DNA of 64,000 bases from QHXN01 sp963785125. GTDB lineage: Bacteria > Acidobacteriota > Blastocatellia > Pyrinomonadales > Pyrinomonadaceae. The notes beneath the pieces are model-generated. The model was not told where the DNA came from, searched no databases, and was given only the letters and a program-made list of their open reading frames with translations. The position numbers were made by a program, and so were the translations under genes. Shown piece by piece: positions 19,404 to 29,005 of the stretch; position 1 is the first letter of the stretch; each line of letters starts with the position of its first letter. Location: NCBI GenBank assembly GCA_963785125.1, contig CAWATU010000008.1, positions 434,001 through 498,000 on the forward strand. Reading direction: 5' to 3'.

Positions 19404-19464
19404 AGCTGTCAGCGTTCAGCTTTCAGCTTCTTCCTGTCTTAAAACACGGCTGACGCTCTCAGCC
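19404..19464. repeat. Heptad-word element (word AGCTTTC), trmD-rplS gap
   Basis: AGCTGTC, AGCGTTC, AGCTTTC and AGCTTCT run in tandem from 19404. A partial complement GGCTGACGCTCTCAGCC at 19448-19464 closes an imperfect hairpin. A weaker relative of the other elements. Confidence 0.55.
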
Positions 19465-19476
19465 TCGATAAAATTT

Positions 19477-20232
19477 TCAACCCTCGTCCGGCTCTTCGAG
19501 CGCGGCGCGCTCCTTCTCGCTCAATTCGACACTTGCGAAGAGGTCGGGTCGGTTGCGGCGCGTCTTGCGCAGGGCCGCGCGTCGGCGCCAGCGCGCGACC
19601 TCCGCGTGGTGGCCGCCCAACAGAACTTCCGGCACGCGCCGCCCACGGAACTCGACGGGGCGCGTATAGTTCGGGAAGTCGAGAATGCCTTCCGAGAAGG
19701 ACTCGTTGACCGCCGAGGTCTCGCTCCCCAGAGCGCCCGGGATGAGCCGCGTGATCGCGTCCACCAGCACGACCGCCGCGGGCTCGCCGCCCGACAGGAC
19801 GTAGTCGCCGATGGAGACTTCGTCAGTTGCCAACATCTCCGACACGCGCTCGTCCACGCCTTCGTAGCGGCCACAGACGACGACGACCTGCACGGCCTCG
19901 GCCAACTCCGCCGCGAGCTTCTGCGAAAGCTGTCGCCCCTGCGGCGAGAGCAGCACGACGCGTCTTCCGGCTTCGCGGAACGCTTTGGCGCCGCCCGACA
20001 CACCCGTCAAAGATTCGACTGCCTCAAAGATCGGTTCGGGCTTCAAGACCATCCCGTCGCCGCCGCCGAAGGGTCGGTCATCGACGACCTTGTGCCGGTC
20101 GTGCGTCCAGCCGCGCAGGTCGTGCGCCGCTATCTCGACCAGCCCGGCCGCGCGCGCCCGCCGCACGATGCCGAAGTCGAACACTCCCGGGAAGAACTCC
20201 GGGAAGATGGTGATGATGTCAAACCGAAGCAT
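19477..20232 (-). CDS. trmD: tRNA (guanine37-N1)-methyltransferase
   Basis: 251 residues. SPOUT-family landmarks: FDIITIFPEFFPGVFDFGIV, DDRPFGGGDGMVLKPEPIFE, CGRYEGVDERV, and the knot loop EVSIGDYVLSGGEPAAVVLVDA that binds S-adenosylmethionine. LPG/FPNYTRP and VLLGGHHAEVARWRR complete it. It methylates G37 next to the anticodon to prevent frameshifting. It is the operon partner of rimM; between them lies an 8-bp-word repeat that contains the rimM stop. Confidence 0.97.
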   Translation of the reverse strand: MLRFDIITIFPEFFPGVFDFGIVRRARAAGLVEIAAHDLRGWTHDRHKVVDDRPFGGGDGMVLKPEPIFEAVESLTGVSGGAKAFREAGRRVVLLSPQGRQLSQKLAAELAEAVQVVVVCGRYEGVDERVSEMLATDEVSIGDYVLSGGEPAAVVLVDAITRLIPGALGSETSAVNESFSEGILDFPNYTRPVEFRGRRVPEVLLGGHHAEVARWRRRAALRKTRRNRPDLFASVELSEKERAALEEPDEG

Positions 20233-20235
20233 CGG

Positions 20236-20290
20236 ATTGAGTCATTGCTTCATTGCTTCATTGAATCAATGACCCAATGAATCAATGATC
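20236..20290. repeat. 8-bp-word hairpin element (ATTGCTTC/CAATGAAT), rimM-trmD gap
   Basis: Words of eight bases (ATTGAGTC, ATTGCTTC twice, ATTGAATC, then AATGACCC, AATGAATC, AATGATCC). TCATTGCTTCATTG (20242-20255) pairs with CAATGAATCAATGA (20275-20288) with one mismatch. The right arm carries the rimM stop codon (20282-20284); the left lies next to the trmD start. Confidence 0.75.
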
Positions 20291-20830
20291 CAAGTCCAAC
20301 AACCCTTCCGGCGCGTCCACGCGTATGAGCTTCGCGGCAACGTCGATCTCGACGCAGATGCTCTCAGCGAGCGGGACGAGGTTTTCGCATTTGTCCTCGT
20401 CAAGTATGACAAGGACGGGTGCCTCGCCGCCCGTGTGGAGCACCTCGCGGACGGTGCCCACCTCCGCGCCTTCGATTGTCACGACGCGGCAGCCTTCCAA
20501 CTGCCAGTCGTAGAACTCGCCCTCTTCCAGCTCGACCGCCTCCGACTCGGGGACGGCCAGCTCGCAGCCGGCGAGCGCGGCCGACGCCTCGGGGCTGTCG
20601 AAGCCTTCGAGCTTCAGGACGACGCGGTCGCCGTGGAGCCAGTGGCCTTCGAGTTTCAAACGCTCGCGACGCCCGCCGGGGAAGACCGCGATCAGTTCCT
20701 CAAGCCCTTCGAAACGTTCGGGGAAGTCGGTCAGGAGGTGACAGGAGACTTCGCCCCGCACCCCGCGCGGCTTCGCAACCCGCGCCACCAGAACCAGCTC
20801 CACCTGACTCAGGTCTTCCCCGCCGCTCAT
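20282..20830 (-). CDS. rimM: Ribosome maturation factor RimM
   Basis: 182 residues. The N-terminal barrel begins VELVLVARVAKPRGVRGEVS, and the PRC-barrel half contains EFYDWQLEGCRVVTIEGAEV and a closing VPLAESICVEIDVAAKLIRV. RimM helps fold the 30S head by binding S19. Its start overlaps the khpA stop (ATGA), so the two are translationally coupled. The terminal His and the stop are encoded by the adjacent repeat. Confidence 0.94.
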   Translation of the reverse strand: MSGGEDLSQVELVLVARVAKPRGVRGEVSCHLLTDFPERFEGLEELIAVFPGGRRERLKLEGHWLHGDRVVLKLEGFDSPEASAALAGCELAVPESEAVELEEGEFYDWQLEGCRVVTIEGAEVGTVREVLHTGGEAPVLVILDEDKCENLVPLAESICVEIDVAAKLIRVDAPEGLLDLDH

Positions 20831-21063
20831 TCGACGATTTCGAGGACGTAGCGCTTGCGCTGTTTCTCGCCCGCCGCGTGCAGGAGCGACCGCAGGGCCT
20901 TCACCGTCCGCCCCTGACGGCCGATGATCTTGCCCACGTCTTCCTGCGCCACGCGTATCTCGATGACGCTCGTCGAACGGTCGCGCTCCAACTCGCGCAC
21001 GTCCACCGACTCGGCCTCGCGCACGAGGTGCTTGACGATCAACTCGACGGCGTCCTTCATCAT
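20827..21063 (-). CDS. khpA: KH-domain RNA-binding protein KhpA
   Basis: 78 residues, a single KH domain: MKDAVELIVKHLVREAESV, then the RNA-binding loop VGKIIGRQGRTVKALRSLL. It follows rpsP by six bases and overlaps rimM, the canonical position of khpA (formerly ylqC). The protein pairs with KhpB in some bacteria to bind RNA; no KhpB is here. Confidence 0.93.
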   Translation of the reverse strand: MMKDAVELIVKHLVREAESVDVRELERDRSTSVIEIRVAQEDVGKIIGRQGRTVKALRSLLHAAGEKQRKRYVLEIVE

Positions 21064-21069
21064 CGGGGT

Positions 21070-21339
21070 TTAGGCCGTGGGCTGCGGCTCGGCGGCCCGC
21101 GCCGTCCGCGCCTGCTGGCGGATGAGCTGCCGGACGGTGTCGGTCGGCTGCGCGCCGCGCGCGATCCAGTAATTGACGCGCTCCATGTCGAGGCGCACCT
21201 CGGCCGGGTTGCGGGTCGGGTTGTAGAAGCCGACGTTCTCGACGTAAGCGCCGTCGCGCTTCGACAGCTTCTCCTTGACGACAACGCGGTACGACGGGCT
21301 CTTCTTCGCGCCCATGCGCATCAGTCTGATTGCTAACAT
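21070..21339 (-). CDS. rpsP: 30S ribosomal protein S16
   Basis: 89 residues. It starts MLAIRLMRMGAKKSPSYRVV, continues with ENVGFYNPTRNPAEVRLDME and ends with WIARGAQPTDTVRQL. A strong GGAGGAT ribosome site precedes the ATG. It lies between ffh and khpA in the conserved operon. The short alanine/glutamine-rich tail is unconserved. Confidence 0.97.
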   Translation of the reverse strand: MLAIRLMRMGAKKSPSYRVVVKEKLSKRDGAYVENVGFYNPTRNPAEVRLDMERVNYWIARGAQPTDTVRQLIRQQARTARAAEPQPTA

Positions 21340-21366
21340 CTATCCTCCAAAAACTACTTTCTACTG

Positions 21367-22899
<1,533 letters not shown>

Positions 22900-22940
22900 A
22901 ACTACACAGACAGGCCGGCCAGCCCCAGCCGAAAACAAGG

Positions 22941-22969
22941 ATGATACCGGCGGCGGTAAATAGTGTCAA
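22941..22969 (-). promoter_or_regulatory. sigma-70-type promoter of the ffh operon
   Basis: On the minus strand: TTGACA (22969-22964), 17 bases, TATCAT (22946-22941). The predicted start near 22934 leaves a leader of about 35 bases before ffh. Confidence 0.7.
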
Positions 22970-23435
22970 GGAAAGGGGGATACCGTTTGCCCGGCGGAGA
23001 ATATCCACCGAATTGAATGGATTAAAGTTTCGTTAGACATCTCTTCAAAGGAGGGGGCTCGGGGGCGTAAAAAGTGCTACGTATTTTGACGGAGCCCGTG
23101 TTAACTTACCGCAAATTTCCCCAAGGGTTCTAGGTAAAGTCTTCGGAAGTTAACTTAGACCAAGCGGGTTCAAAGGCTCAGGCGCTTCCCTCCTCCGGGA
23201 CTCTTCCGCGCCCGCATGAGGGATTCGGCGGCCACCTTACGCGTTTAAAGTCAGGAGAGCATTCCCCTTTTACAGTCCCGGCCGGCACCGAAACCGTGCG
23301 CCTTCTGCGCGCGGTTCAGGCTGCGCGGCAAGAGAGACTTTCAGGCGTGTCTGTTTTCCCCGGCGGCCTGCGTTCACGGCGCCGGCGCAACGTAGCTCCC
23401 CAAAGCCGCAACTTGTCCCAACCTCGGAGGTTCTC
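22970..23435. other. Long leader region of the secreted LTD protein, no gene seen
   Basis: No convincing ORF. GTTAACTTA occurs twice, at 23100-23108 and 23149-23157, 49 bases apart, in an A/T-richer patch. TTGACG at 23086-23091 could be a -35 but has no good -10. The last 150 bases are GC-rich with several short inverted repeats and end in CTCGGAGG, the ribosome site for the gene at 23436. I compared it by eye with c-di-GMP, cobalamin and fluoride riboswitch cores and found no match. Confidence 0.4.
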
Positions 23436-24797
23436 ATGCTTCACTACCAGCGCTTTTGCATCGTCGTGTCTGCCGCAATCCTCTGCGGCATTCTCTTCGG
23501 CGGCCGTCCCGCCTCGACTCAGACTCAGATACAAGCCGGCCATGTCGTCATCAGCGAGTTCCGCCTGCGCGGCCCTGCCGGAACTGAGGATGAGTTCGTT
23601 GAGCTTTATAACAACACCGACCAGCCAATCACCGTCCAGGCCACCGATGGCTCGAACGGTTGGTCGGTCGTCGTCTCCAACGGACAGATTACGGGGCCAG
23701 TCTTCACCGTCCAAAACGGCACGGTCATCGCGGCGCGCGGCCACCTGCTCGGCGCCAACTCGAACGGCTACAGCCTGAGCGGCTACCCTTCGGGCATCCC
23801 GACCCCGACCCCGGTCCCGGCGTCGCCCTTCGGCGGTGCTACGCCGGACAGGACGTGGGACTTCGACGCACCCGACGGCTCCGGCGTCGCGCTCTTCTCT
23901 ACGACGAACGGCACGAACTTCACGGCGGCCACGCGGCTCGACGCGGCCGGCTTCACGTCCTCACCCGCGCTCTACCGGGAGGGCGGCGGCATCCCGAGCG
24001 TGGTGACGGCCAACACCGAGCACACCTACTACCGCGACCTGCGCGGCGGCCTGCCGAGGGACACGGGCGACAACGCCTCGGACTTCCTGCTCGTCGGGAC
24101 GGCCACCAGCATCCAGATTTCGCGGCTCGGCGCGCCCGGCCCCGAGAACATCCCGAGCCCCATCGTCAACAACGCCACGATTATCCCGACGCTGCTCGAC
24201 CCGGCCGTCAGCTCGACCATGCCGCCCAACCGGGTGCGCACTTTTGGCATGGAGCCGAACGGAACCTTCGGCACTCTGCTCATCCGCCGCACCATCACGA
24301 ACAACACGGGGCAGGCGGTCTCGCGCCTGCGCTTCCGCGTCATCAATATGACTACCGCGGGCACGCCCACCTCCGAGTGCGCCGGCGGTGCGTGCGCCGA
24401 CACGCGCGCGCTGACCTCGCAGGGCGGCGAGGTGACCGTGAGCGGCCCGACCGTGGTGACCGTGCTCGGCCTCCGGCTGGAAGAGCCGCCCACACAGCCG
24501 GCGGGGGGCGGCTACAATGCCAGCCTCTCGGCCGACACCATTACGCTCGCGACGCCGCTGGCCCCCGGCGTGAGCATCAATGTGGAGTTCAAGCTCGGCA
24601 TCGAGCGTACGGGCATCTTCCGTTTCTTCGTCAACACCGAGGTGCTGTACGGCTCAATTCCCGTGCTGCTTGACAGCTCCCCTGTCCCCGGCGTCGGCGA
24701 GCCGGACTCTAAGAAGAGGAGGTTGATTATGCAGACCGCCCAGCCGGCGACGGCGGCCCCGGCCGCGGCGAAGGGCCGCCGGGGCGACAATCAATAA
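23436..24797 (+). CDS. Secreted protein with lamin-tail-like (LTD) domain
   Basis: 453 residues. Signal peptide MLHYQRFCIVVSAAILCGIL, cleavage near RPASTQ. The segment HVVISEFRLRGPAGTEDEFV followed by ELYNNTDQPITV is the LTD opening (ISEF...DEFVELYN), and the domain extends to about residue 150, with a proline/threonine linker GIPTPTPVPASP. A beta-rich second half (TITNNTGQAVSRLRFRVINM) with a Cys pair in SECAGGACADTR suggests adhesion or scaffolding at the surface. CGGAGG ribosome site five bases upstream. No enzyme motif. Confidence 0.78.
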   Translation: MLHYQRFCIVVSAAILCGILFGGRPASTQTQIQAGHVVISEFRLRGPAGTEDEFVELYNNTDQPITVQATDGSNGWSVVVSNGQITGPVFTVQNGTVIAARGHLLGANSNGYSLSGYPSGIPTPTPVPASPFGGATPDRTWDFDAPDGSGVALFSTTNGTNFTAATRLDAAGFTSSPALYREGGGIPSVVTANTEHTYYRDLRGGLPRDTGDNASDFLLVGTATSIQISRLGAPGPENIPSPIVNNATIIPTLLDPAVSSTMPPNRVRTFGMEPNGTFGTLLIRRTITNNTGQAVSRLRFRVINMTTAGTPTSECAGGACADTRALTSQGGEVTVSGPTVVTVLGLRLEEPPTQPAGGGYNASLSADTITLATPLAPGVSINVEFKLGIERTGIFRFFVNTEVLYGSIPVLLDSSPVPGVGEPDSKKRRLIMQTAQPATAAPAAAKGRRGDNQ

Positions 24798-24818
24798 CCA
24801 CAGGCAGAGGGTTTGAAA

Positions 24819-24868
24819 CGAAGCGAGGGCGCGCCGCACATCGTGTGCGGCGCGCCCTCGTTTCTTTT
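24819..24868. terminator. Strong hairpin terminator between convergent genes
   Basis: CGAGGGCGCGCCGCACA (24824-24840), a 3-base loop, its complement (24844-24860), then TTTCTTTT. Flanking AAAC/GTTT extend the stem, so it can act in both directions. Confidence 0.85.
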
Positions 24869-24885
24869 GGCCTCACGCTCCGGCT

Positions 24886-26559
24886 CTAACGCGCGGCGGA
24901 CTCGCGCGGTGCGAGTCTGCCCGCCGCCTCGATGAGGCCGACGAACTCGGCGCGGCGTCCGCTCAAATCCGCGCCCGTGGAGGCGCGCGCAAGCTCGGCC
25001 GCGTTCGCGTAAGACGACTGCCCCTTGTAGCGCGAGCCGCGCAGGAGCAGGCCGAACTCCGCGACCGCCGCGGCGAACTTGAAGTTGTCAGAGGCGTTGC
25101 GGTAGCTCGCCTGACGGTCGGGCACGCCGACGTTGACGGGTCGGCTCACGTCGCCCTCGGGCTCCTTGTAGCGCAGCTTGACGGTCAACAACTCGCTCGT
25201 GTTCGCGTTCTGCGTGACCTCGGCCGGGCGGCTATACTTCAGTTCGTCCACGCCCGGGTTCTCGATCTTCTGCCCCGCGGGGACAACCTCGTAGAGCGCC
25301 GTCACCGTGTGGCCGGCGCCGATCTCGCCCGCGTCCTTCGTGTCGTCGTTGAAGTCTTTATCCGCGAGCAGGCGGTTCTCGTAGCCGATGAGCCGGTAGC
25401 CTGCGACGAGTCGCGGGTTGAACTCGACCTGTATCTTCACGTCCTTCGCGATGGTGGCGAGCGTACCCGCGACCTGCTCGCCGAGCGCCTTGCGCGCCTC
25501 GGCTTCGGTGTCGATGTAGGCGTAGTTGCCGTTCCCCTTGTCGGCCAGCTTCTCCATCATCGAGTCGTTGAGGTTCCCCGTCCCGAAGCCGAGCACGGAG
25601 AGAAAGACGCCGCCGCGCCGCTTCTCTTCAATCAAGCTCACGAGTTCCGCGTCGCCTGTCAGGCCGACGTTGAAGTCGCCGTCGGTGGCGAGGATGACGC
25701 GGTTGGTGCCGCCGCGGATGAAGTTCTCTTCGGCGACGCGGTAGGCCAGACGAATGCCCGAGCCGCCGTTAGTCGAGCCGCCCGCCTGCAAGCGCTCGAA
25801 GGCCGAGATGATCTCGCCGCGCTGGTCGCCGGGCGTCGAGGGCAGCACCAGCCCGCTCGCGCCGGCATAGACGACGACGGCGACGCGGTCGCGCGCGGTC
25901 AGTTGGTTGGAGAGCGTCCGCAAAGACGACTTGACGAGCGGGAGCTTGTCCGGCGCGTTCATCGAGCCCGACACGTCGAGGAGGAAGACGAGGTTGGCGG
26001 GCGGCAGGTCTTCCGTCGCGAGTTTCTTCCCCTGAAGGCCAATCTGGACGAGCTTGTGTTGCGTGTTCCAGGGGCAGTCGGCGACCTCGGCCGAGACGGA
26101 GAAGGGCGTCTGGCCTTCGGGCTGCGGGTAGTCGTAGGTGAAGTAGTTGACCAGTTCCTCGATGCGGACGGCGTCGCGCGGCGGCATTCGGCCATCGTTG
26201 AGGAAGCGGCGCGTGTTGCTGTAGGAGGCCGTGTCCACGTCGATGGAGAAGGTCGAGAGCGGCGCGCGCGCGGCGTCGAGGAACGGGTTCTCGTCGATCT
26301 TCGCGTACGACTCGCCGTCCAAGCCTTCCCGGGACATGGCCTTTTCATCATTGTAACCGAGCGTCCCGGCGCTCGCGTTCGCGTTCGCCGACATGGGGGC
26401 CGGCTGCCCGGCGGGAGCGACCGATTCGGTCTGGCGCTGGAGCGTCCCGGTCGAGTTGGCGCTATCGCTCTGGCTGCAAGAGGTGGCGAGCAGCGCCGCG
26501 AGGAGCAACAGGGAGAGCGGACGCGCGCCCCGCGCCGTCCGTCGTTCTTCGTGACTCAT
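24886..26559 (-). CDS. VWA-domain lipoprotein of the YfbK type
   Basis: 557 residues from ATG 26559, with GGAGG six bases upstream; the open frame extends to 26607 without a site. A lipoprotein signal (LLLLAALLATSC) makes it membrane-anchored. An N-terminal domain (PLSTFSIDVDTASYSNTRRF) is followed by a VWA domain with an intact metal site: DVSGSMNAPDKL (DxSxS), the Thr in GGSTNGGSGI, and ATDGDFNVGL. A C-terminal region (DNFKFAAAVAEFGLLLRGSR) matches the DUF3520-like end of YfbK proteins. Such proteins probably assemble extracytoplasmic complexes by metal-dependent ligand binding. Partners unknown. Confidence 0.9.
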   Translation of the reverse strand: MSHEERRTARGARPLSLLLLAALLATSCSQSDSANSTGTLQRQTESVAPAGQPAPMSANANASAGTLGYNDEKAMSREGLDGESYAKIDENPFLDAARAPLSTFSIDVDTASYSNTRRFLNDGRMPPRDAVRIEELVNYFTYDYPQPEGQTPFSVSAEVADCPWNTQHKLVQIGLQGKKLATEDLPPANLVFLLDVSGSMNAPDKLPLVKSSLRTLSNQLTARDRVAVVVYAGASGLVLPSTPGDQRGEIISAFERLQAGGSTNGGSGIRLAYRVAEENFIRGGTNRVILATDGDFNVGLTGDAELVSLIEEKRRGGVFLSVLGFGTGNLNDSMMEKLADKGNGNYAYIDTEAEARKALGEQVAGTLATIAKDVKIQVEFNPRLVAGYRLIGYENRLLADKDFNDDTKDAGEIGAGHTVTALYEVVPAGQKIENPGVDELKYSRPAEVTQNANTSELLTVKLRYKEPEGDVSRPVNVGVPDRQASYRNASDNFKFAAAVAEFGLLLRGSRYKGQSSYANAAELARASTGADLSGRRAEFVGLIEAAGRLAPRESAAR

Positions 26560-26643
26560 ATGATTCCTCCGTCCGAGAGTTTCAAGCCTGATTTCGGCCG
26601 CTGTCAACGTCTGAACGCAGCCCCCGCCGGGGACTTGCGGATG

Positions 26644-26760
26644 AAAAGAAGGAGTCAGGAGTCAGAAGAGAAGATGAACGGAGCGCGACCCTCATCGGTT
26701 GATGATGAAGGCCGCGCTCTGCTTTCCCCTTCTGGCTTCTGACTCCTGACTCCTTCTTTT
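26644..26760. repeat. Heptad-word hairpin (word AGTCAGG) with nested inner hairpin
   Basis: Perfect 25-bp outer arms at 26644-26668 and 26736-26760, built of GGAGTCA words. Inside is a second hairpin: GAGCGCG...CTCATC (from 26681) against GATGATG...CGCGCTC (to 26719). The last base of the right arm starts the stop codon (26760-26762) of the upstream gene. Confidence 0.82.
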
Positions 26761-27338
26761 CACCTCTGCCCTTCCACGACGACGGGCGACGCCTGCGACA
26801 CGTCGTAGGTGATGCGCTGCTCGGTGAGGCGCGCGGCGAAGGCCGATTCGGCGGAGAGGTTAACGCGCGTGTAGTAGGTCGAAGACGGCGAGCGTTGCGC
26901 GGGGCAGCCGCGCACGGGCAACTCGACCTTGACCTCGGCGCGGGCCGCGGCGCTGGCGAAGGGCTGGCGCACCTCGACGGGGTCGCCCGCGCAGTAGCGT
27001 CCCGGCGTGTCTGGGCTGAAGAAGTAGGCCCAGACCCAGAGGCTCGCGGGCGCCGGCCGCGCCGGGTCGCGTTCGAGCGCGAGCGTCACGTAACCCTTCT
27101 CTGCGGCGAGGTCGAGCCGTGCGTACTGCGGCTTGAAGCTGACAGGGGCGTTCCCGCGCGCGTCCGTATAGATCGAGCCGGGCGGCGGCGTCAACGTCGC
27201 CGACCCCGGCGCGGGCGGCGCGGGAGCGGCGGGAGGAGGCGGCGGCGGCGGCGCGTAACGACGCGTGTAGTACTGCGTCAGCACAATCGCGCCCGCGAGC
27301 GCAACGGCGAAGGCGAGCAGTCCGGCAAGTTTCTTCAT
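26760..27338 (-). CDS. Membrane-anchored proline-rich hypothetical protein
   Basis: 192 residues. One N-terminal membrane segment (LAGLLAFAVALAGAIVLTQY) is followed by a run of seven prolines and a proline/alanine linker, so the rest should be periplasmic. The folded part has beta-like segments (YARLDLAAEKGYVTLALERD, WVWAYFFSPDTPGRYC) and two cysteines that could form a disulfide. No family recognised. It shares strand with the O-antigen-ligase-like gene 15 bases upstream and is likely co-transcribed. Confidence 0.7.
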   Translation of the reverse strand: MKKLAGLLAFAVALAGAIVLTQYYTRRYAPPPPPPPAAPAPPAPGSATLTPPPGSIYTDARGNAPVSFKPQYARLDLAAEKGYVTLALERDPARPAPASLWVWAYFFSPDTPGRYCAGDPVEVRQPFASAAARAEVKVELPVRGCPAQRSPSSTYYTRVNLSAESAFAARLTEQRITYDVSQASPVVVEGQR

Positions 27339-27353
27339 CTTCGTTCCCTTCTT

Positions 27354-28943
27354 CTAACCCGCTGTGTATACGCGCGCGCCGGGCTCGCGGTTCAGACGTT
27401 CGGCCGCGAGCGAGAGGCCCATGATGAGGTAGAAGACCATGACCACCTCGGAGTCGCCGAAGTTGTAGTGCACGAGCCCCGCGGAGAGGAAGCCGACGAG
27501 CCCGCCCAGAGCGCCTAAGCTGAGCCCGCGCACCACCCAGTCGCCCTCCAACAGCCCGCCGCGCGCCAGACGCCACAACATCCGCCCGTAGACGAAGAGC
27601 CACGCCGCCCACACCAAAAGCGCGGGCACGCCCCGCTCGAAGGCTATCTGCAAAGGCGTCGAGTGGAGGTGTCCCCACGGCTGCCGCCCCTGGTCGAACA
27701 TGCCCCACTCGCGCCAGCGCCGCTTGAGCGAGTCCATCCCCGTGCCGACGAGCAGGTGGCGCGGATTGCTGACGAGGATATGCGCGCCCTCGCGCCAGAC
27801 CAGAAGCCGCCAGGAGGTCGAGCCCTCCTGCGTGTCGATGAAGCCGACCTGCCGCTTCTGCTGAAGGACGAAGAGCCCGGCCAGCGCGAGCGGCAGCGCC
27901 AGCGCCGCCATCCAGAGGAGCGTCCGCCGGCTCGCCCCGACGAGCGCGATGGTGAAGGCTGATGCGAGCAGTCCCGCCCACGACGCGCGCGTCACCGTCA
28001 GAATCAGCGCGACCAACATCCCCGCCAGCGCGACTCCCAACAGCAACCCTTTCCAGCTCAACTTCCGGCGCAGCGAGAGCAGCATCCCGAGCGCCAGCGA
28101 CGCGACAAGCTGCAAGACCTCGGCGTACGTCTGGTACTGGCCGTAGAAACCGCTCGCACGCTCGTCGCGCCCCTTCGACCAAGCCTCGATGCCGAGCCGC
28201 GCCTTTGCGGTCGCGCCCGGCAACAGCCCTCCGCGCGCGACGTTGGCGGCCGGCAACGCCTCCGCGCGGTAGACGCGCACGCACGCCATCGTCTCGTCCC
28301 AACGGCACGCGAGCTTCCCGTCCGGGTGGCGCAGCACGCGCTCGCGCGTCGTCGGCCGCTCATGCTCTATCCGGTCAACCACGTCCGCGGGGCTCCTGAC
28401 CTCCGCCCCGTCCACCGAAATGACCGTGTCGCCCTCGATGAAACCCACCGCGCGCAAGGGGCTGTCGGCCGTCATCGCCTGCAACTTCACGCCGCGGCCC
28501 CGCGCGTAAGTGGCGAAGGTGTGGACGAGCCCGAGCGCGCACGAGGCGACGAGCGTGAGCGCGAGCGCGCGCAGAAGGCGGGGCGTGCGAACGTTCTGCG
28601 CCACGAGGTAGACGACCGTAAAGAGACTCGCCGCGCGCAGCTTACCGATGGAGACCTCCGGGTTGTAGGAGGTGAGCGCGGTCAGGAAGGTGAGGACAAA
28701 GAAGCCTAAGAGCCACGGGTCAACCGGCGTGCGGAAGAGCGCCGGGCGCGGCCTGAAGCAGAGCCTCGCCACCCAGAAGAGCATCGCCAAAAGCCACGCC
28801 GTCTGCGTCCCCGCAATCGAGTGCGGCGCCGCCGCCGCGTACAGAAAGAGACATGCAACGGTCGCGCGCTCAAGCCACAGCGAGAGTACTGAGTACTGAG
28901 TACTGAGTACTGAGTGGCGGGTTGATGTGGCTCGTTCGCTCAA
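27354..28943 (-). CDS. O-antigen ligase/polymerase-like membrane protein with embedded PDZ-like domain
   Basis: Up to 529 residues. About a dozen membrane segments and the Wzy/WaaL-type region ILTVTRASWAGLLASAF followed by a long loop with HLLVGTGMDSL and WGHLHSTPLQIAFERG. These proteins join glycan chains to lipid or to each other in the periplasm. Between early membrane segments, residues about 150-195 (GVKLQAMTADSPLRAVGFIE, then GDTVISVDGAEV) look like a PDZ domain, an unusual insertion. The start is uncertain: the open frame begins at TTG 28943 inside the loop of a heptad-word element, and residues 9-21 (RHSVLSTQYSVLS) are translated repeat. The first ATG (28784) would remove the first membrane segment; CTG 28880 is an alternative. 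Confidence 0.8.
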   Translation of the reverse strand: MSERATSTRHSVLSTQYSVLSLWLERATVACLFLYAAAAPHSIAGTQTAWLLAMLFWVARLCFRPRPALFRTPVDPWLLGFFVLTFLTALTSYNPEVSIGKLRAASLFTVVYLVAQNVRTPRLLRALALTLVASCALGLVHTFATYARGRGVKLQAMTADSPLRAVGFIEGDTVISVDGAEVRSPADVVDRIEHERPTTRERVLRHPDGKLACRWDETMACVRVYRAEALPAANVARGGLLPGATAKARLGIEAWSKGRDERASGFYGQYQTYAEVLQLVASLALGMLLSLRRKLSWKGLLLGVALAGMLVALILTVTRASWAGLLASAFTIALVGASRRTLLWMAALALPLALAGLFVLQQKRQVGFIDTQEGSTSWRLLVWREGAHILVSNPRHLLVGTGMDSLKRRWREWGMFDQGRQPWGHLHSTPLQIAFERGVPALLVWAAWLFVYGRMLWRLARGGLLEGDWVVRGLSLGALGGLVGFLSAGLVHYNFGDSEVVMVFYLIMGLSLAAERLNREPGARVYTAG

Positions 28944-29004
28944 TGAATCTGCGCTCGCCCTGCCGGCAATTAACTCAGTCCTCAGTCTTCAGCACTCAGT
29001 ACTT
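28885..29004. repeat. Heptad-word element (word AGTACTG) with long loop
   Basis: AGTACTG four times in exact tandem (28885-28912). A complementary block ACTCAGTCCTCAGTCTTC with CACTCAGTACTT ends near 29004. The loop is about 60 bases. It overlaps the start of the O-antigen-ligase-like frame and abuts the stop of the sugar-phosphate transferase gene. Confidence 0.82.
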
Positions 29005-29005
29005 C

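Noticed and set aside
18862..20280. A 472-codon plus-strand open frame across rplS and trmD
   Set aside because: It is antisense to two ribosome-related genes with perfect family motifs, and crosses two repeat elements.
22970..23435. c-di-GMP, cobalamin or fluoride riboswitch
   Set aside because: The conserved core sequences of these classes are not present; only generic GC-rich stems.
25309..26742. A 477-codon plus-strand open frame
   Set aside because: It is antisense to the VWA lipoprotein gene and has no recognisable domain.
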